This document shows, piece by piece, positions 33,894-43,816 of a stretch of DNA of 64,000 nucleotides. Below the pieces are notes generated by a model. It had not been told where the DNA came from, ran no database searches, and was given only the letters and a program-made list of their open reading frames with translations. The translations under genes and the position numbers were made by a program. How positions within the stretch are numbered: position 1 is the first letter of the stretch; every line of letters begins with the position of its first letter. The DNA is from Flavobacterium rivuli WB 3.3-2 = DSM 21788 (GTDB lineage: Bacteria > Bacteroidota > Bacteroidia > Flavobacteriales > Flavobacteriaceae): positions 248,001 through 312,000 of the forward strand of contig NZ_KB899967.1 of the NCBI RefSeq assembly GCF_000378485.1, read 5' to 3'.

Positions 33894-36311
33894 ATGTTAA
33901 ACAACTGGATTAAAATATTTTTATACCAAATAAAGAATAATAAATTCTTTACACTACTTAATGCAACCGGCTTAAGCCTGGGTATTGCCGGGCTTGTGTT
34001 TGCAATATTATACTGGAACGATGAGCAGTCTTACAACGCCTGGAATCCTGAAAAAGATAACATTTTCCAGATGTCTAACCTTATAACTGCCGATGGCATG
34101 ATATGGGCTAATAACGTTGCACCTGTAGGGCAATATATAAAGGAAATTCCTGAAATAGAGCAAATATGCTACCTTAACACCTGGTATGGAGAAGATATTA
34201 TAGAATATAACGGTAAAAAAGGAAAAACAAAAGTGGTTGATAGCCAGTCTTCATTTTTCTCTTTCTTTCCCTTTCAGTTTATTAGTGGCAGTATACAAAC
34301 TGCATTAAAAGACAACACCAGCATTGCGTTGTCTGAGGAGGCTGCACAAAAATTATTTGGTAGTGAAGAAGCATTAGGCAAACAGGTAAAATATGACGGT
34401 AAAAATTTAGTTGTAAGAGGCGTGTACCGCATTCCCGGAAAATCGTCTTATGCACCTGCAGCCGTTACGAATATGATAGATACGAGGCTAAAGGGTGATG
34501 CCGACCAATGGGGTAACTATTCGTATGGCTTATTGCTTAAACTTAAAGACCCTTCTCAGATAGATTTGGTTAAACAGCAAATTGTTAACATACTTATAGA
34601 GCGCAGATCTAAGCAATTTGCCGATAAAGAGGGCGTAACTTTAGACGAATTCATTAAAAAGAACGGCAAACCTACAATTTTTTTAGAACCACTTGCTACA
34701 GCAAGGCTTCACTCTATAGTAGATGGTTATCCTGAGGGGCACGGCAACTACCAGTTTTTGCTTATCATGGCCGGGCTGTCTTTGTTAATACTTATATTAT
34801 CTATAGTTAACTATGTAAACCTTGCCACTGCAAATGCAATTAAAAGGGCTAAAGAAGTGGGTGTACGTAAAATATTGGGCGCATCTAAAGCTAATATCGT
34901 TAAGCAGTTTATTTTTGAAACTGTAATAATGACCATATTTTCTATACTGCTGGCACTGGTAATCGTAGAGCTTGCCCTACCCTATTATAACGATTTTTTA
35001 AGCAAAACACTTGTTATACACAGCAGCCAGTTTTACCTTCAGCTCACTGCAATATTTATTATAGTATTAATAGTTGCCGGCATATTTCCTGCCATATATG
35101 TGTCAAACTTTGAAACTCTTAAAGTACTTAAAGGCAACTTTACACGCAGCAAGAGTGGTATATGGGTACGCAATAGTATGCTTATAGTACAGTTTGCCAT
35201 AGCATCTTTTTTTATAACCGGCTCATACATTGTTTACCAGCAGGTTAATTATATGAGCAACAAAGACCTTGGGCTTCATGGCGAACAGGTTATAGAAATA
35301 GAATACCGCAGGCCACAGGACGAGGATCCTAAACTAATTTATAGCCGCTACCTTACTATAAAACAGGAACTGCAAAAAATTAATGGCGTTCAGGGAGTAT
35401 CTGCCGGGGCATTTTCTTTAGGTAACAATGACAACTCTTCGTCATCTTTTAATTACAATGGAGGTATTGATATTCAGGGACAAAATATGGGCATTGACTT
35501 TGAAATGCTCGATATGCTTCAGGTAAAAATGGCAAAGGGCAGGCAACTGATGCAAAAATACTCTTCAGATACTATAGATGCCGTTCTAATAAATGAGGTG
35601 AGTATGAAAATGATGAATGAAAAAGACCCTCTAAATAAAATTATAGACTGGAATAGCAGAAAGCTTAAAGTAGTGGGAGTAGTAAAAGATTTTCACCTTA
35701 CGGGGCCGCAATCAGAGATTCCTCCTATGATCTTTTTTCACTTTAAAACTATCGACTGGATGGCATACAACCTCAATAAAGTGTATGTTAAAGTTAACCC
35801 TCACGATATGGAGGGCACTATTGCAGCCATAGATAAATACTGGACAACAAAAGTAGATACCGAATATCCGCTGAACTATAGTTTTGTAGATAAAAATTAT
35901 GCCCGCACTTATGCCGGCTACATAAAACAACGCAACCTTTTTTCGTTGCTAAATCTTGTGGTTATACTTATAGCATTATTTGGGTTATTTGCACTTGCAT
36001 CGTACAGCATACAGCGCAAAATGAAAGAAATTGCAATACGTAAAACCCTGGGTGCAGCAACTAAAGTACTGCTTACAGAACTTTCTAAACAGTATATAGT
36101 CTTTTGTGTAGCAGGCTTTTTTATTGCTGCCCTGCCCGCATGGTTCCTGCTCGATAAATGGCTTGATAATTTTGCTTTCAGGATACAGGTATCGCTGGCT
36201 CCGTTTATAGTTGGTTTTACACTATTACTATTTCTTACCCTTGCTGTAGTGCTTTCAAGAGCATATATAGCTACACGGGTAAATGTACTTAAATACCTTA
36301 AATACGAGTAA
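33894..36311 (+). CDS. FtsX/MacB-type ABC permease, tandem copy 2
   Basis: An 805-aa paralog of copy 1, collinear over its whole length. Thirty-two bases near the 5' end (33924-33955) are identical to copy 1 (31513-31544), and the membrane and loop motifs match: LANAIKRAKEVGVRKILGASKANIVKQF (with one more Lys), VRNSMLIVQFAIASFFITGSY, KVVGVVKDFHLTGPQSEIPPM and KMKEIAIRKTLGAATKVLL. The periplasmic domains differ most, so substrate recognition could differ. Two bases (CC) separate its ATG from the TAG of copy 1; translation is probably coupled. Confidence 0.95.
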   Translation: MLNNWIKIFLYQIKNNKFFTLLNATGLSLGIAGLVFAILYWNDEQSYNAWNPEKDNIFQMSNLITADGMIWANNVAPVGQYIKEIPEIEQICYLNTWYGEDIIEYNGKKGKTKVVDSQSSFFSFFPFQFISGSIQTALKDNTSIALSEEAAQKLFGSEEALGKQVKYDGKNLVVRGVYRIPGKSSYAPAAVTNMIDTRLKGDADQWGNYSYGLLLKLKDPSQIDLVKQQIVNILIERRSKQFADKEGVTLDEFIKKNGKPTIFLEPLATARLHSIVDGYPEGHGNYQFLLIMAGLSLLILILSIVNYVNLATANAIKRAKEVGVRKILGASKANIVKQFIFETVIMTIFSILLALVIVELALPYYNDFLSKTLVIHSSQFYLQLTAIFIIVLIVAGIFPAIYVSNFETLKVLKGNFTRSKSGIWVRNSMLIVQFAIASFFITGSYIVYQQVNYMSNKDLGLHGEQVIEIEYRRPQDEDPKLIYSRYLTIKQELQKINGVQGVSAGAFSLGNNDNSSSSFNYNGGIDIQGQNMGIDFEMLDMLQVKMAKGRQLMQKYSSDTIDAVLINEVSMKMMNEKDPLNKIIDWNSRKLKVVGVVKDFHLTGPQSEIPPMIFFHFKTIDWMAYNLNKVYVKVNPHDMEGTIAAIDKYWTTKVDTEYPLNYSFVDKNYARTYAGYIKQRNLFSLLNLVVILIALFGLFALASYSIQRKMKEIAIRKTLGAATKVLLTELSKQYIVFCVAGFFIAALPAWFLLDKWLDNFAFRIQVSLAPFIVGFTLLLFLTLAVVLSRAYIATRVNVLKYLKYE

Positions 36312-36313
36312 GC

Positions 36314-38749
36314 ATGCTAAACAACTGGATAAAAATATACCTGCACCAGGTAAAAAACAACAAGTTTTTTACCGCGCTTAATATACTTGGGCTTAGCCTG
36401 GGTATTGCAGGGCTTGTATTTGCTATACTTTATAAAAACGACGAGCAAGCGTACAACGCGTGGAATCCTGAAAAAGAACATGTATTTGTTGTGGTTAACG
36501 ATTTGGGCCTGGGCCGCATTTGGGGCAGCAGCTCTGCCGCATTGGGCCCTGTTATACCCACTGCTTTGCCGGAGGTTGAAAGTTTTTGCTACCTAAATAC
36601 TTGGTATGACGATGGCGTGATAACTTTTAACGACAAAAAAGTACTGGCTACAAAAGTAACCGATGCCCAAAAAAATTTCTTTAGCTTTTTCCCTTTCCCA
36701 TTTGTACATGGTAATGCAGCAACAGCCCTGCAGGATGTTAACAGTATTGCGCTGTCGCAAACGGTGGCGCAAAATTTATTTGGCAGTATAAATCCCCTAA
36801 ATAAACAGGTAGCTTATGGCGGCAGGGTATTAACGGTAATGGCTGTTTACAAATTAGAGGGAAAATCATCTGTAGAACCGCAAGCGGTAACCTGCCAGAT
36901 AGACCCAAAATTACAGGAGAGTGTTAGTAACTGGGAGAGCTTTAGCTATGGGCTGTTGCTAAAACTTAAAGACCCTGCAAAGGCAAAAACAGTTACAGAT
37001 AAAATAGATAAGCTATATATTGACAACACCATACAAAAGGCTGCAAAAAACAGCGGCCTTGCCATAGACGAATATGTAAAAAGAAACGGTGGGCTTACAG
37101 CACAGCTGGATCAATTAAAAACAGTTAGGTTAGAATCTAAACATTCAGATTTTCCCGAAGGCCGCGGTAATCCTCAGTTTTTAATGATCATGCTTGCCTT
37201 ATCTGTATTAATACTTGTATTGTCTGTAGTTAATTATGTTAACCTTGCTACGGCAAATGCTATAAAGAGGGCTAAAGAAGTGGGCGTGCGTAAAATAATG
37301 GGCGCTACAAAGGCAAATATTGTAAAGCAATTTATGTTTGAAACCATACTTACTACTTTATTTGCTATTATACTGGCACTGGTACTTACTGAGCTTTCTT
37401 TGCCTTACTACAATAACTTTGTTAATAAGGAACTTACAATTGCCGGCAGCCAGTTTTCTGTGCAGCTACTGTTTATTTTCATAATTGTAGTGGTTATAGC
37501 AGGCATTTTACCCGCCATTTACGTGGCTAATTTTGAGGCTGTAAAAGTAATAAAAGGTAACTTTTCCCGCAGTAAAAACGGTATATGGCTGCGCAACGGT
37601 ATGCTTATACTACAGTTTGCCATAGCATCGCTGTTTATAACAGGATCTTATATTGTAACCCAGCAAATAAATTACCTCACTACAAAAAATCTTGGCTTTA
37701 ACGGCAGCCAGGTTTTAGATGTGCATTACCGCAATGCCTACGATTATACACAAAAAGATTTCAGGGACAAGGTTATTCAAAAATTTAACAGCACCAAAGT
37801 ACAGCTGTTAAACATTAAAGGGGTAGAAAGTGTGGCTCCCGGAACATTCCAGTTCGGCACAGAAGATGGCTCTAACACCATGTTTAAATACGGCAGTGCC
37901 GAAGTACCCGTGCGCAATATGGCTATAGACTTTGGACTGCTGCAAATGCTGCACATAAAAATCAAACAGGGCCGTGACCTTTCAGAAAAATTTTCATCAG
38001 ATACCATAGCCTCGGTACTTGTTAACGAAACCGCGCTAAAAATGATGAATGAGAAAAACCCCATCGGTAAAGAAATACAATTATCTGGCGGAGGGCCAAC
38101 GTTCAGGATTGTTGGTATTGTGTCCGATTTTAGCCTTACCGGCCCCGGGCAGGAAATCCAGCCCATGCTTTTTTACCACTACAAAACAATAGGGTGGTCG
38201 CTGCAAAACGTACACGATATATACATTACCATAAAACCTGAATACATAGCAACAGCACTGCCAAAAATTGAAAAGCTGTGGACTGAAAAAACCGACCCCG
38301 ACTATCCTTTTAGCTACTCTTTTGTAGATAAAAGCTATGCACGCAGTTATGAGGATTATGTAAAGCAGCGCGATCTTTTCTGGATGCTTAATGTTGTGGT
38401 TATTACTATTGCACTTTTTGGGTTGTTTGCATTAACATCTTACAGCATACAGCGCAGAATGAAAGAGATAGCCATACGCAAAACGCTGGGAGCCGAAACT
38501 AAAACGTTGTTAAGAGAATTATCTAAACAATATATTGTGTACTGCACTACAGGTTTTATTATAGCCACTGTACCTGCATGGCTGTTACTGGATGAGTGGC
38601 TTAACAATTTTGCTTTCAGGATACAGGTTTCTGCCCTGCCATTTATTATAGGCTTTATATTCCTTATGGTTTTAACGCTAATTGTAGTGTTATCCAGAGC
38701 ATACGCAGCCACCCGGGTAAATATTCTTAAGTATCTTAAATACGAATAA
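36314..38749 (+). CDS. FtsX/MacB-type ABC permease, tandem copy 3
   Basis: An 811-aa paralog with the same eight-segment double FtsX layout: YLHQVKNNKFFTALNILGLSLGIAGLVFAI at the start, KRAKEVGVRKIMGATKANIVKQF, IWLRNGMLILQFAIASLFITGSY, IVGIVSDFSLTGPGQEIQPM (VSDFSL in place of the VVKDFH found in the other copies) and KEIAIRKTLGAETKTLL. This copy's second periplasmic region carries a slightly longer insert and a different pre-helical sequence, making it the most divergent in that segment. Two bases separate it from copy 2 and from copy 4. Confidence 0.95.
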   Translation: MLNNWIKIYLHQVKNNKFFTALNILGLSLGIAGLVFAILYKNDEQAYNAWNPEKEHVFVVVNDLGLGRIWGSSSAALGPVIPTALPEVESFCYLNTWYDDGVITFNDKKVLATKVTDAQKNFFSFFPFPFVHGNAATALQDVNSIALSQTVAQNLFGSINPLNKQVAYGGRVLTVMAVYKLEGKSSVEPQAVTCQIDPKLQESVSNWESFSYGLLLKLKDPAKAKTVTDKIDKLYIDNTIQKAAKNSGLAIDEYVKRNGGLTAQLDQLKTVRLESKHSDFPEGRGNPQFLMIMLALSVLILVLSVVNYVNLATANAIKRAKEVGVRKIMGATKANIVKQFMFETILTTLFAIILALVLTELSLPYYNNFVNKELTIAGSQFSVQLLFIFIIVVVIAGILPAIYVANFEAVKVIKGNFSRSKNGIWLRNGMLILQFAIASLFITGSYIVTQQINYLTTKNLGFNGSQVLDVHYRNAYDYTQKDFRDKVIQKFNSTKVQLLNIKGVESVAPGTFQFGTEDGSNTMFKYGSAEVPVRNMAIDFGLLQMLHIKIKQGRDLSEKFSSDTIASVLVNETALKMMNEKNPIGKEIQLSGGGPTFRIVGIVSDFSLTGPGQEIQPMLFYHYKTIGWSLQNVHDIYITIKPEYIATALPKIEKLWTEKTDPDYPFSYSFVDKSYARSYEDYVKQRDLFWMLNVVVITIALFGLFALTSYSIQRRMKEIAIRKTLGAETKTLLRELSKQYIVYCTTGFIIATVPAWLLLDEWLNNFAFRIQVSALPFIIGFIFLMVLTLIVVLSRAYAATRVNILKYLKYE

Positions 38750-38751
38750 AC

Positions 38752-41184
38752 ATGCTTAAAAACTGGGTAAAAATATTTATATATCAGGTAAAGAATAATA
38801 AATTTTTTACTGCCCTTAATATACTTGGCCTTAGCCTGGGTATTGCCGGGTTAATATTTGCAATACTTTACTGGAATGATGAGCACAGCTATAATGCTAA
38901 AAATCCGGGTAAGGAAAACATTTTTTTTGTAGTTTCTGATTTGGGAGAGGACAAGGTTTGGGGCGCAAGTGCTGCCCCGCTTGGCCTCCATATACCTACT
39001 GCCCTACCAGAGGTGCAGGAATACTGCTATATGAACTCATGGTACAACGGCGATGTTATATCATACAACGGAAAAAAAGAAGTAGTCGATAAAATTACTG
39101 ATGCACAAAAAAATTTCTTTAGCTTTTTCCCATTTGAGTTTATAAAAGGAAATGCTGAAACAGCACTCGACCCTACATCTGTAGCATTATCTGAAACTAT
39201 GGCACAAAGGCTTTTTGGCACCACAGACCCTCTTAACAAACAAGTAGAATATGCAGGGAAAATGGTTACCGTAAAGGGCGTTTACAGGATAAACAACACA
39301 TCATCTTACATGCCGGACATGGTTGTTAATATGATAGACTGGAAACTTAAGGATGAAGATACTAACTGGGGTAACTTTAGGTTTGGCCTTTTTTTAAAAC
39401 TAAAAAACCCTGAACAGGCGGCGCAGGTTACAAAAAAGATAGATGGATTGTATTATGATTATGGAGTTAAAAAAAATGCTTTACAAGGCGGCATTACACC
39501 TGCCGAATATATAAAGCGTTTTGGGCAGACAAAGGTTACGCTGGAACAGCTTAAAGATATCCGCCTGCACTCTAAAGTAAACGACGTTCCTGAAGGGAGG
39601 GGCAATTACCAGTTTCTTTTAATCATGGCAGGGCTTTCTATTTTAATACTATTAATGTCGGTTGCTAATTACGTAAACCTTTCTACCGCAAATGCTATAA
39701 GGCGTGCTAAAGAAGTGGGCGTACGCAAAATATTAGGAGCATCTAAAAGTAATATTATAAAGCAGTTTGTGTTAGAAACCGTTATTACAACTCTTTTTGC
39801 CATACTGCTATCGTTAGTTATTGTAGAGATTTCGCTACCTTATTATAATACGTTTTTGGGCAAAAACCTGAGTATTAACAGCAGTGAATTCTATTTACAA
39901 ATAGTGTTTATATTTATTATTGTAGTAATCTTATCGGGCATTTTACCTGCTGTATATGTTTCAAAATTCGAATCGGTGCTTGTTTTAAAGGGTAATTATA
40001 CCCGCAGTAAAAAAGGCATCTGGCTAAGAAACGCAATGCTGGTTAGCCAGTTTGCCATAGCATCATTTTTTATTATTGGCTCTTATGTTGTAAACAACCA
40101 GGTAAATTACATGAGCAATAAACAGTTAGGTTTTAATGCCGGCCAGGTTATAGACGTTTACTACCGCAATCCTTACGACTTTAGAGTTGAAGGCTTTAAA
40201 AAATTAATTGCACAAAAATACAGCAGGGTAAAAGAACAACTACTTAAAATTAAAGGCGTAGAACTGGTAGCTGCCGGTACATTTAAAATAGGCAGCGAAT
40301 CGTCTTTCCAGTCCAGCTACAGTTATAATGGTGCCGAAGTTACATTGTATAACATGGCTGTTGATTATAACCTGCTCGAAATGATGGATATTAAAATCTT
40401 GCAGGGAAGAAGCCTGTCTGATAAAATATCTTCAGATACCATAAATTCAGTCCTGCTTAATGAGACGGCCTTAAAAATGTTCCGGTTAAAAGACCCAATC
40501 GGTAAAAGCGTTGCATGGGGAGGTTCTGACAGGCAGCTAAAAATAATAGGCGTAGTAAAAGATTTTCATATTAATGGCCCGCAGGAAAAAATACCACCCA
40601 TGGCATTCTATCATTATAAAACCGTGGACTGGATGTTGCAAAACAGCCACGACATATACATAAAAGTTAAGCCCGAAAATATGGAACAGGCAATGGCAGA
40701 AATGGAAAAACTGTGGCGAAAGGATGTAGATGTTGATTTCCCGTTCAGTTATGATTTTGTAGATAAGAACTTTAAGCGCACCTATCAAAATTTTGTACAC
40801 CAGCGCAATTTATTTATGCTGCTTAACATAGTGGTTATTATAATTGCCCTATTTGGTTTGTTCGCCCTTGCATCATACAGCATACAACGCAGGATGAAAG
40901 AAATAGCCATACGCAAAACCCAGGGGGCTAATACCGGTGTGTTACTAAAAGACCTCTCTAAACAATACATTTTGTTTTGTGCAATTGGTTTTGCACTGTC
41001 GTGCATACCGGTGTGGCTGCTGCTGCAAATGTGGCTCGAAAATTTTGCCTACCGCATAACCATTTCTTACGTGCCATTTGTAACAGGATTTGTAGCCCTT
41101 ATGGTTCTTACACTGGCAGTAGTACTTAGTCGCGTTTATGCAGCTACAAGGCTTCATGTGCTTAAATATCTTAAGTACGAATAG
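38752..41184 (+). CDS. FtsX/MacB-type ABC permease, tandem copy 4
   Basis: An 810-aa paralog that continues the array: NNKFFTALNILGLSLGIAGLIFAILYW, RRAKEVGVRKILGASKSNIIKQF, GIWLRNAMLVSQFAIASFFIIGSY, IIGVVKDFHINGPQEKIPPM, and MKEIAIRKTQGANTGVLL, where the usual R-K-T-L-G reads R-K-T-Q-G. Its N-terminal region is closest to copy 3 (same ALNILGLSLGIAGL), copies 1 and 2 being closest to each other there. This suggests an initial pair that was duplicated. A hairpin and then the TolC-like gene follow. Confidence 0.95.
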   Translation: MLKNWVKIFIYQVKNNKFFTALNILGLSLGIAGLIFAILYWNDEHSYNAKNPGKENIFFVVSDLGEDKVWGASAAPLGLHIPTALPEVQEYCYMNSWYNGDVISYNGKKEVVDKITDAQKNFFSFFPFEFIKGNAETALDPTSVALSETMAQRLFGTTDPLNKQVEYAGKMVTVKGVYRINNTSSYMPDMVVNMIDWKLKDEDTNWGNFRFGLFLKLKNPEQAAQVTKKIDGLYYDYGVKKNALQGGITPAEYIKRFGQTKVTLEQLKDIRLHSKVNDVPEGRGNYQFLLIMAGLSILILLMSVANYVNLSTANAIRRAKEVGVRKILGASKSNIIKQFVLETVITTLFAILLSLVIVEISLPYYNTFLGKNLSINSSEFYLQIVFIFIIVVILSGILPAVYVSKFESVLVLKGNYTRSKKGIWLRNAMLVSQFAIASFFIIGSYVVNNQVNYMSNKQLGFNAGQVIDVYYRNPYDFRVEGFKKLIAQKYSRVKEQLLKIKGVELVAAGTFKIGSESSFQSSYSYNGAEVTLYNMAVDYNLLEMMDIKILQGRSLSDKISSDTINSVLLNETALKMFRLKDPIGKSVAWGGSDRQLKIIGVVKDFHINGPQEKIPPMAFYHYKTVDWMLQNSHDIYIKVKPENMEQAMAEMEKLWRKDVDVDFPFSYDFVDKNFKRTYQNFVHQRNLFMLLNIVVIIIALFGLFALASYSIQRRMKEIAIRKTQGANTGVLLKDLSKQYILFCAIGFALSCIPVWLLLQMWLENFAYRITISYVPFVTGFVALMVLTLAVVLSRVYAATRLHVLKYLKYE

Positions 41185-41215
41185 TTTATAATTTTAGAGT
41201 TAGTTATAATTCACC

Positions 41216-41249
41216 AATAGCCCCGGGGCCTAAAGGTTTCGGGGTTATT
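41216..41249 (+). terminator. Intercistronic hairpin before the TolC-like gene
   Basis: AATA-g-CCCCG (41216-41225) pairs with CGGGG-TTATT (41240-41249) around a short loop. There is no T tract, so it may stabilise the upstream mRNA or attenuate it and not end it. Confidence 0.5.
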
Positions 41250-41262
41250 AATCTGCCAAACA

Positions 41263-42588
41263 ATGAAACGTTTTTTATTACATAGCTTATTACTTTTTAT
41301 AATACCTCTTACTGCGAATGCACAGGAGGTATGGACGTTGCAGCAATGCCTGGAAACCGGGCTTAAAAACAACCTTGATTTTCAGATAAAGCAACTGGAT
41401 GTATTAAGTGCTAAGACTACACACAGAAATGCTGCGCTGGAGTATTTACCTTTAGTAAACGTAACCGGCAGCCATAGTTACAGTATAGGCTCTACCATAG
41501 ACCCTGCAACTAACAGCAGGGTAAGCTCTAATATACAAAGTGATAATTTTGCCCTTAATGCCAGTATGAATATTGTAGACTTTAATATTTTTACCACAGC
41601 ACGCCGCAATAAAATTGCCGTGCTTAAGGCAAATGCCGATAAAGAAGCTACAGTAGCAGAATATAGCCTTACAATATTAGAAAATTACTATACTATTCTT
41701 TATACACAGGAATTACTTAAAATACAGCAAAGCCAGTTTGAAAATGCTGTGTTTAACCTTAAGCGTATTGAAAAAGAAGTAGAGATAGGCAGCAGGCCAA
41801 AAAGCGACCTTTATGATATGCAGGTAATTTATGCTCAGGAAGAAAATGGCATTACAACTACAGCGCAATTGCTGTATAACCAAAAGCTTACACTTATACA
41901 ATTAATGAACCGCCCGGATGTATTACCCAATAGTGTATTGGTTGAAAATAGTGCCCTGCCAGAAAATGTTATAAGGCCAGAAGCTGAAGTATTTGAAAAT
42001 GCCCTTAAGAACTATCCAAAAATACTATCGGCGCAGCTAAACCAGGATATTGCTAAGAAAAACATAAAAATCCAGAAAAACTATTACCTGCCTGTAATTC
42101 AGGCTTACTATAATTATTCGTCATTTTACTACCTGCCGCTTAAACAAATGGGCGGACAACAGGTAAACCCATTTTGGACGCAAATTACTGATAATAAGAA
42201 CCATTACATAGGCCTGCAACTAAATGTCCCCGTTTTTAATGGCCTTCGCACCCACCGCGACGTGCAACTGGCTAAAATAGAATATCAAAAAACTACAGTC
42301 TTGGCCGAGCAGGAAAAAATTAAACTACGCCAAACTATAGAACAGGAAACTGCAAAACAAGAACAAAATACCATACTTGCCACAAAACTGGAAGATACAA
42401 GAAATTATGCCCAAAAATCTTTTGAAACTACACAGGCAAAATTCAGTAGTGGGCTTATAGAGGCTATTGTTTTTACAGGATCTAAAAACCAATTACTTAC
42501 CGCCGAATATAATTTATTAAAAGCTAAAGTAACGCTCGCTTATTTAGCCTTAGAGCTAAACTACCTGCAGTACAACAAGTTTTTTTAA
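41263..42588 (+). CDS. TolC-family outer-membrane efflux channel
   Basis: A 441-aa outer-membrane factor with signal peptide MKRFLLHSLLLFIIPLTANAQ. It has the two-repeat plan of the family: WTLQQCLETGLKNNLDFQIKQLDVLSAKTTHRNAALEYLPLVNVTGSHSYSIG in the first half and a second half with the same pattern (ENALKNYPKILSAQLNQDIAKKNIKIQKNYYLPVIQAYYNYSS). Long helices rich in Gln/Glu/Lys (QTIEQETAKQEQNT) form the periplasmic tunnel. It is the third essential layer of the tripartite exporter whose other parts are encoded upstream in the same direction. Length and signatures fit known TolC/OprM relatives of Bacteroidota. Confidence 0.94.
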   Translation: MKRFLLHSLLLFIIPLTANAQEVWTLQQCLETGLKNNLDFQIKQLDVLSAKTTHRNAALEYLPLVNVTGSHSYSIGSTIDPATNSRVSSNIQSDNFALNASMNIVDFNIFTTARRNKIAVLKANADKEATVAEYSLTILENYYTILYTQELLKIQQSQFENAVFNLKRIEKEVEIGSRPKSDLYDMQVIYAQEENGITTTAQLLYNQKLTLIQLMNRPDVLPNSVLVENSALPENVIRPEAEVFENALKNYPKILSAQLNQDIAKKNIKIQKNYYLPVIQAYYNYSSFYYLPLKQMGGQQVNPFWTQITDNKNHYIGLQLNVPVFNGLRTHRDVQLAKIEYQKTTVLAEQEKIKLRQTIEQETAKQEQNTILATKLEDTRNYAQKSFETTQAKFSSGLIEAIVFTGSKNQLLTAEYNLLKAKVTLAYLALELNYLQYNKFF

Positions 42589-42610
42589 AAATTTACAATT
42601 AGCGTAAATT

Positions 42611-43228
42611 CTATTTAAAATTGTTAAAACGTTTTCTTGAAAAACAAAAATATACAAAACTTACAAGCAATACTGCTAATGTAATCATCCCTAAAAAAAA
42701 TGCCTGTTTGTTATTCATTTCAGGCATTTTTTTTTGCACAAGATTTTCATATTCTTCAAAATTAGGGTTACCACTTTTTTTCTCCTCTGCACCTTTAAGG
42801 TCATCAAACATTCTTTTAACAGTAACATTATCAGGTTTCAGGCTATGTTCGTAATTCATCAAATTATCTAACATAGCTGTCTCTCCTTTACGGAACTTAA
42901 CAAAAGGCCTTGACTCTAAAGACACTAATACAGCTAAAAAATCAAGACTGTTTAAACTGGTAAGCTTCGAAACTCCTTTTACAAAATTACAAATGGGTTT
43001 AAATTTATCTGTATCAAAAGTCTCTAGGACTTTGATATTGTAATTTTCATCCCTAAAAAATTTCCCGTAAATTTTTTTATCAGCCGGACTTAGATCATCC
43101 GTAAGAAATATACTCAGTTTTTTAAATCTTGCAGGGGTAGGCTGCAATAAATATTCGGCAAAATCTCCATCTTTAGTTTCTTCATATCTCTTGTATATAG
43201 CTTTTCTATAGTCCTCGATAGTTAACAT
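42611..43228 (-). CDS. Hypothetical protein with C-terminal membrane anchor
   Basis: A 205-aa protein. The first 165 residues are polar and charged with no recognised motif (IEDYRKAIYKRYEETKDGDFAEYLLQPTPARFKKL...). Near residues 177-197 there is one hydrophobic helix (AFFLGMITLAVLLVSFVYFCF) followed by RKRFNN, which gives a tail-anchored protein with the bulk in the cytoplasm. It is convergent with the TolC-like gene and has no close partner. The family is not recognised. Confidence 0.75.
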   Translation of the reverse strand: MLTIEDYRKAIYKRYEETKDGDFAEYLLQPTPARFKKLSIFLTDDLSPADKKIYGKFFRDENYNIKVLETFDTDKFKPICNFVKGVSKLTSLNSLDFLAVLVSLESRPFVKFRKGETAMLDNLMNYEHSLKPDNVTVKRMFDDLKGAEEKKSGNPNFEEYENLVQKKMPEMNNKQAFFLGMITLAVLLVSFVYFCFSRKRFNNFK

Positions 43229-43570
43229 TTTACTATTGTTTCGTAATTAATTGGAATTGCTCGGAATCAACCGGAACTATCAGAATTTCAGCACAATGAA
43301 CAATAAAAAGCATTGTTACTTTGCCTCAGAATTAGTTTTTGCTTTACAGCGCATAAAGCAAATGTACAAAACTTGTTTTAACATTTTAACATAGTTGTAC
43401 TACACAAATTGTAAGGCTGCATAAGGGAAGTATGCTATTTATAATTGTGTTTTAGTACCGCTAATCTTCCCACAAAAAGGAGTTTACTCTAAAAATTTTA
43501 CGCCCATACTTTAATAGCTAATAACAATTGGCAAGGGCAACTATTATCTAAAACTTAAATAACATTTACC
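43229..43570. other. 342-nt intergenic region
   Basis: AT-rich, lying upstream of both the tail-anchored protein gene (minus) and the small lipoprotein gene (plus), so it should contain both promoters. I find no convincing -7 element in either direction and no ORF worth listing. Confidence 0.5.
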
Positions 43571-43717
43571 ATGAAAAAATTACTTTTATTGGCAGCTTTT
43601 GTGCTGCTGGGCAACACAATAGTATCTTGCGAGAACATGCAAAATAATAATGATAAAGATGAATATCTGGCATCAGATGATGTTATCATTCCTATAAAAC
43701 CACCTAAAAAACCGTAA
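43571..43717 (+). CDS. Very small predicted lipoprotein (48 aa)
   Basis: ATG at 43571, stop at 43715-43717. A signal peptide with a lipobox is plain: KKLLLLAAFVLLGNTIVSC, with Cys20 as lipidation site. The mature 28 residues are polar and acidic, then end in a Lys/Pro-rich IKPPKKP. The frame is too short to be chance alone given the clean lipobox, but no family is known to me. It lies upstream of the TPR sensor-kinase gene and could be its partner or sensory ligand (inference). Confidence 0.6.
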   Translation: MKKLLLLAAFVLLGNTIVSCENMQNNNDKDEYLASDDVIIPIKPPKKP

Positions 43718-43744
43718 TTTGATTTAAGACACAAATTAAAATTG

Positions 43745-43790
43745 AAATTAGCTGCGAACACTGCGATTAAAGCCGGTTCGTGGCTAATTT
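43745..43790 (+). ncRNA. Strong 15-bp hairpin between the small lipoprotein and kinase genes
   Basis: A stem of 15 contiguous pairs including two G-T pairs (43745-43759 with 43776-43790) with a 16-nt loop and a weak downstream T tract. It may be a terminator for the small gene or part of the leader of the kinase mRNA. It is not a tRNA. Confidence 0.45.
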
Positions 43791-43816
43791 AATATTTTAA
43801 AATCTCTGGTTTATGC

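Noticed and set aside
43771..43790. GGTTCG-containing stem that recalls a tRNA T-arm
   Set aside because: No acceptor stem, anticodon arm or CCA-compatible geometry; it is a simple 15-bp hairpin.
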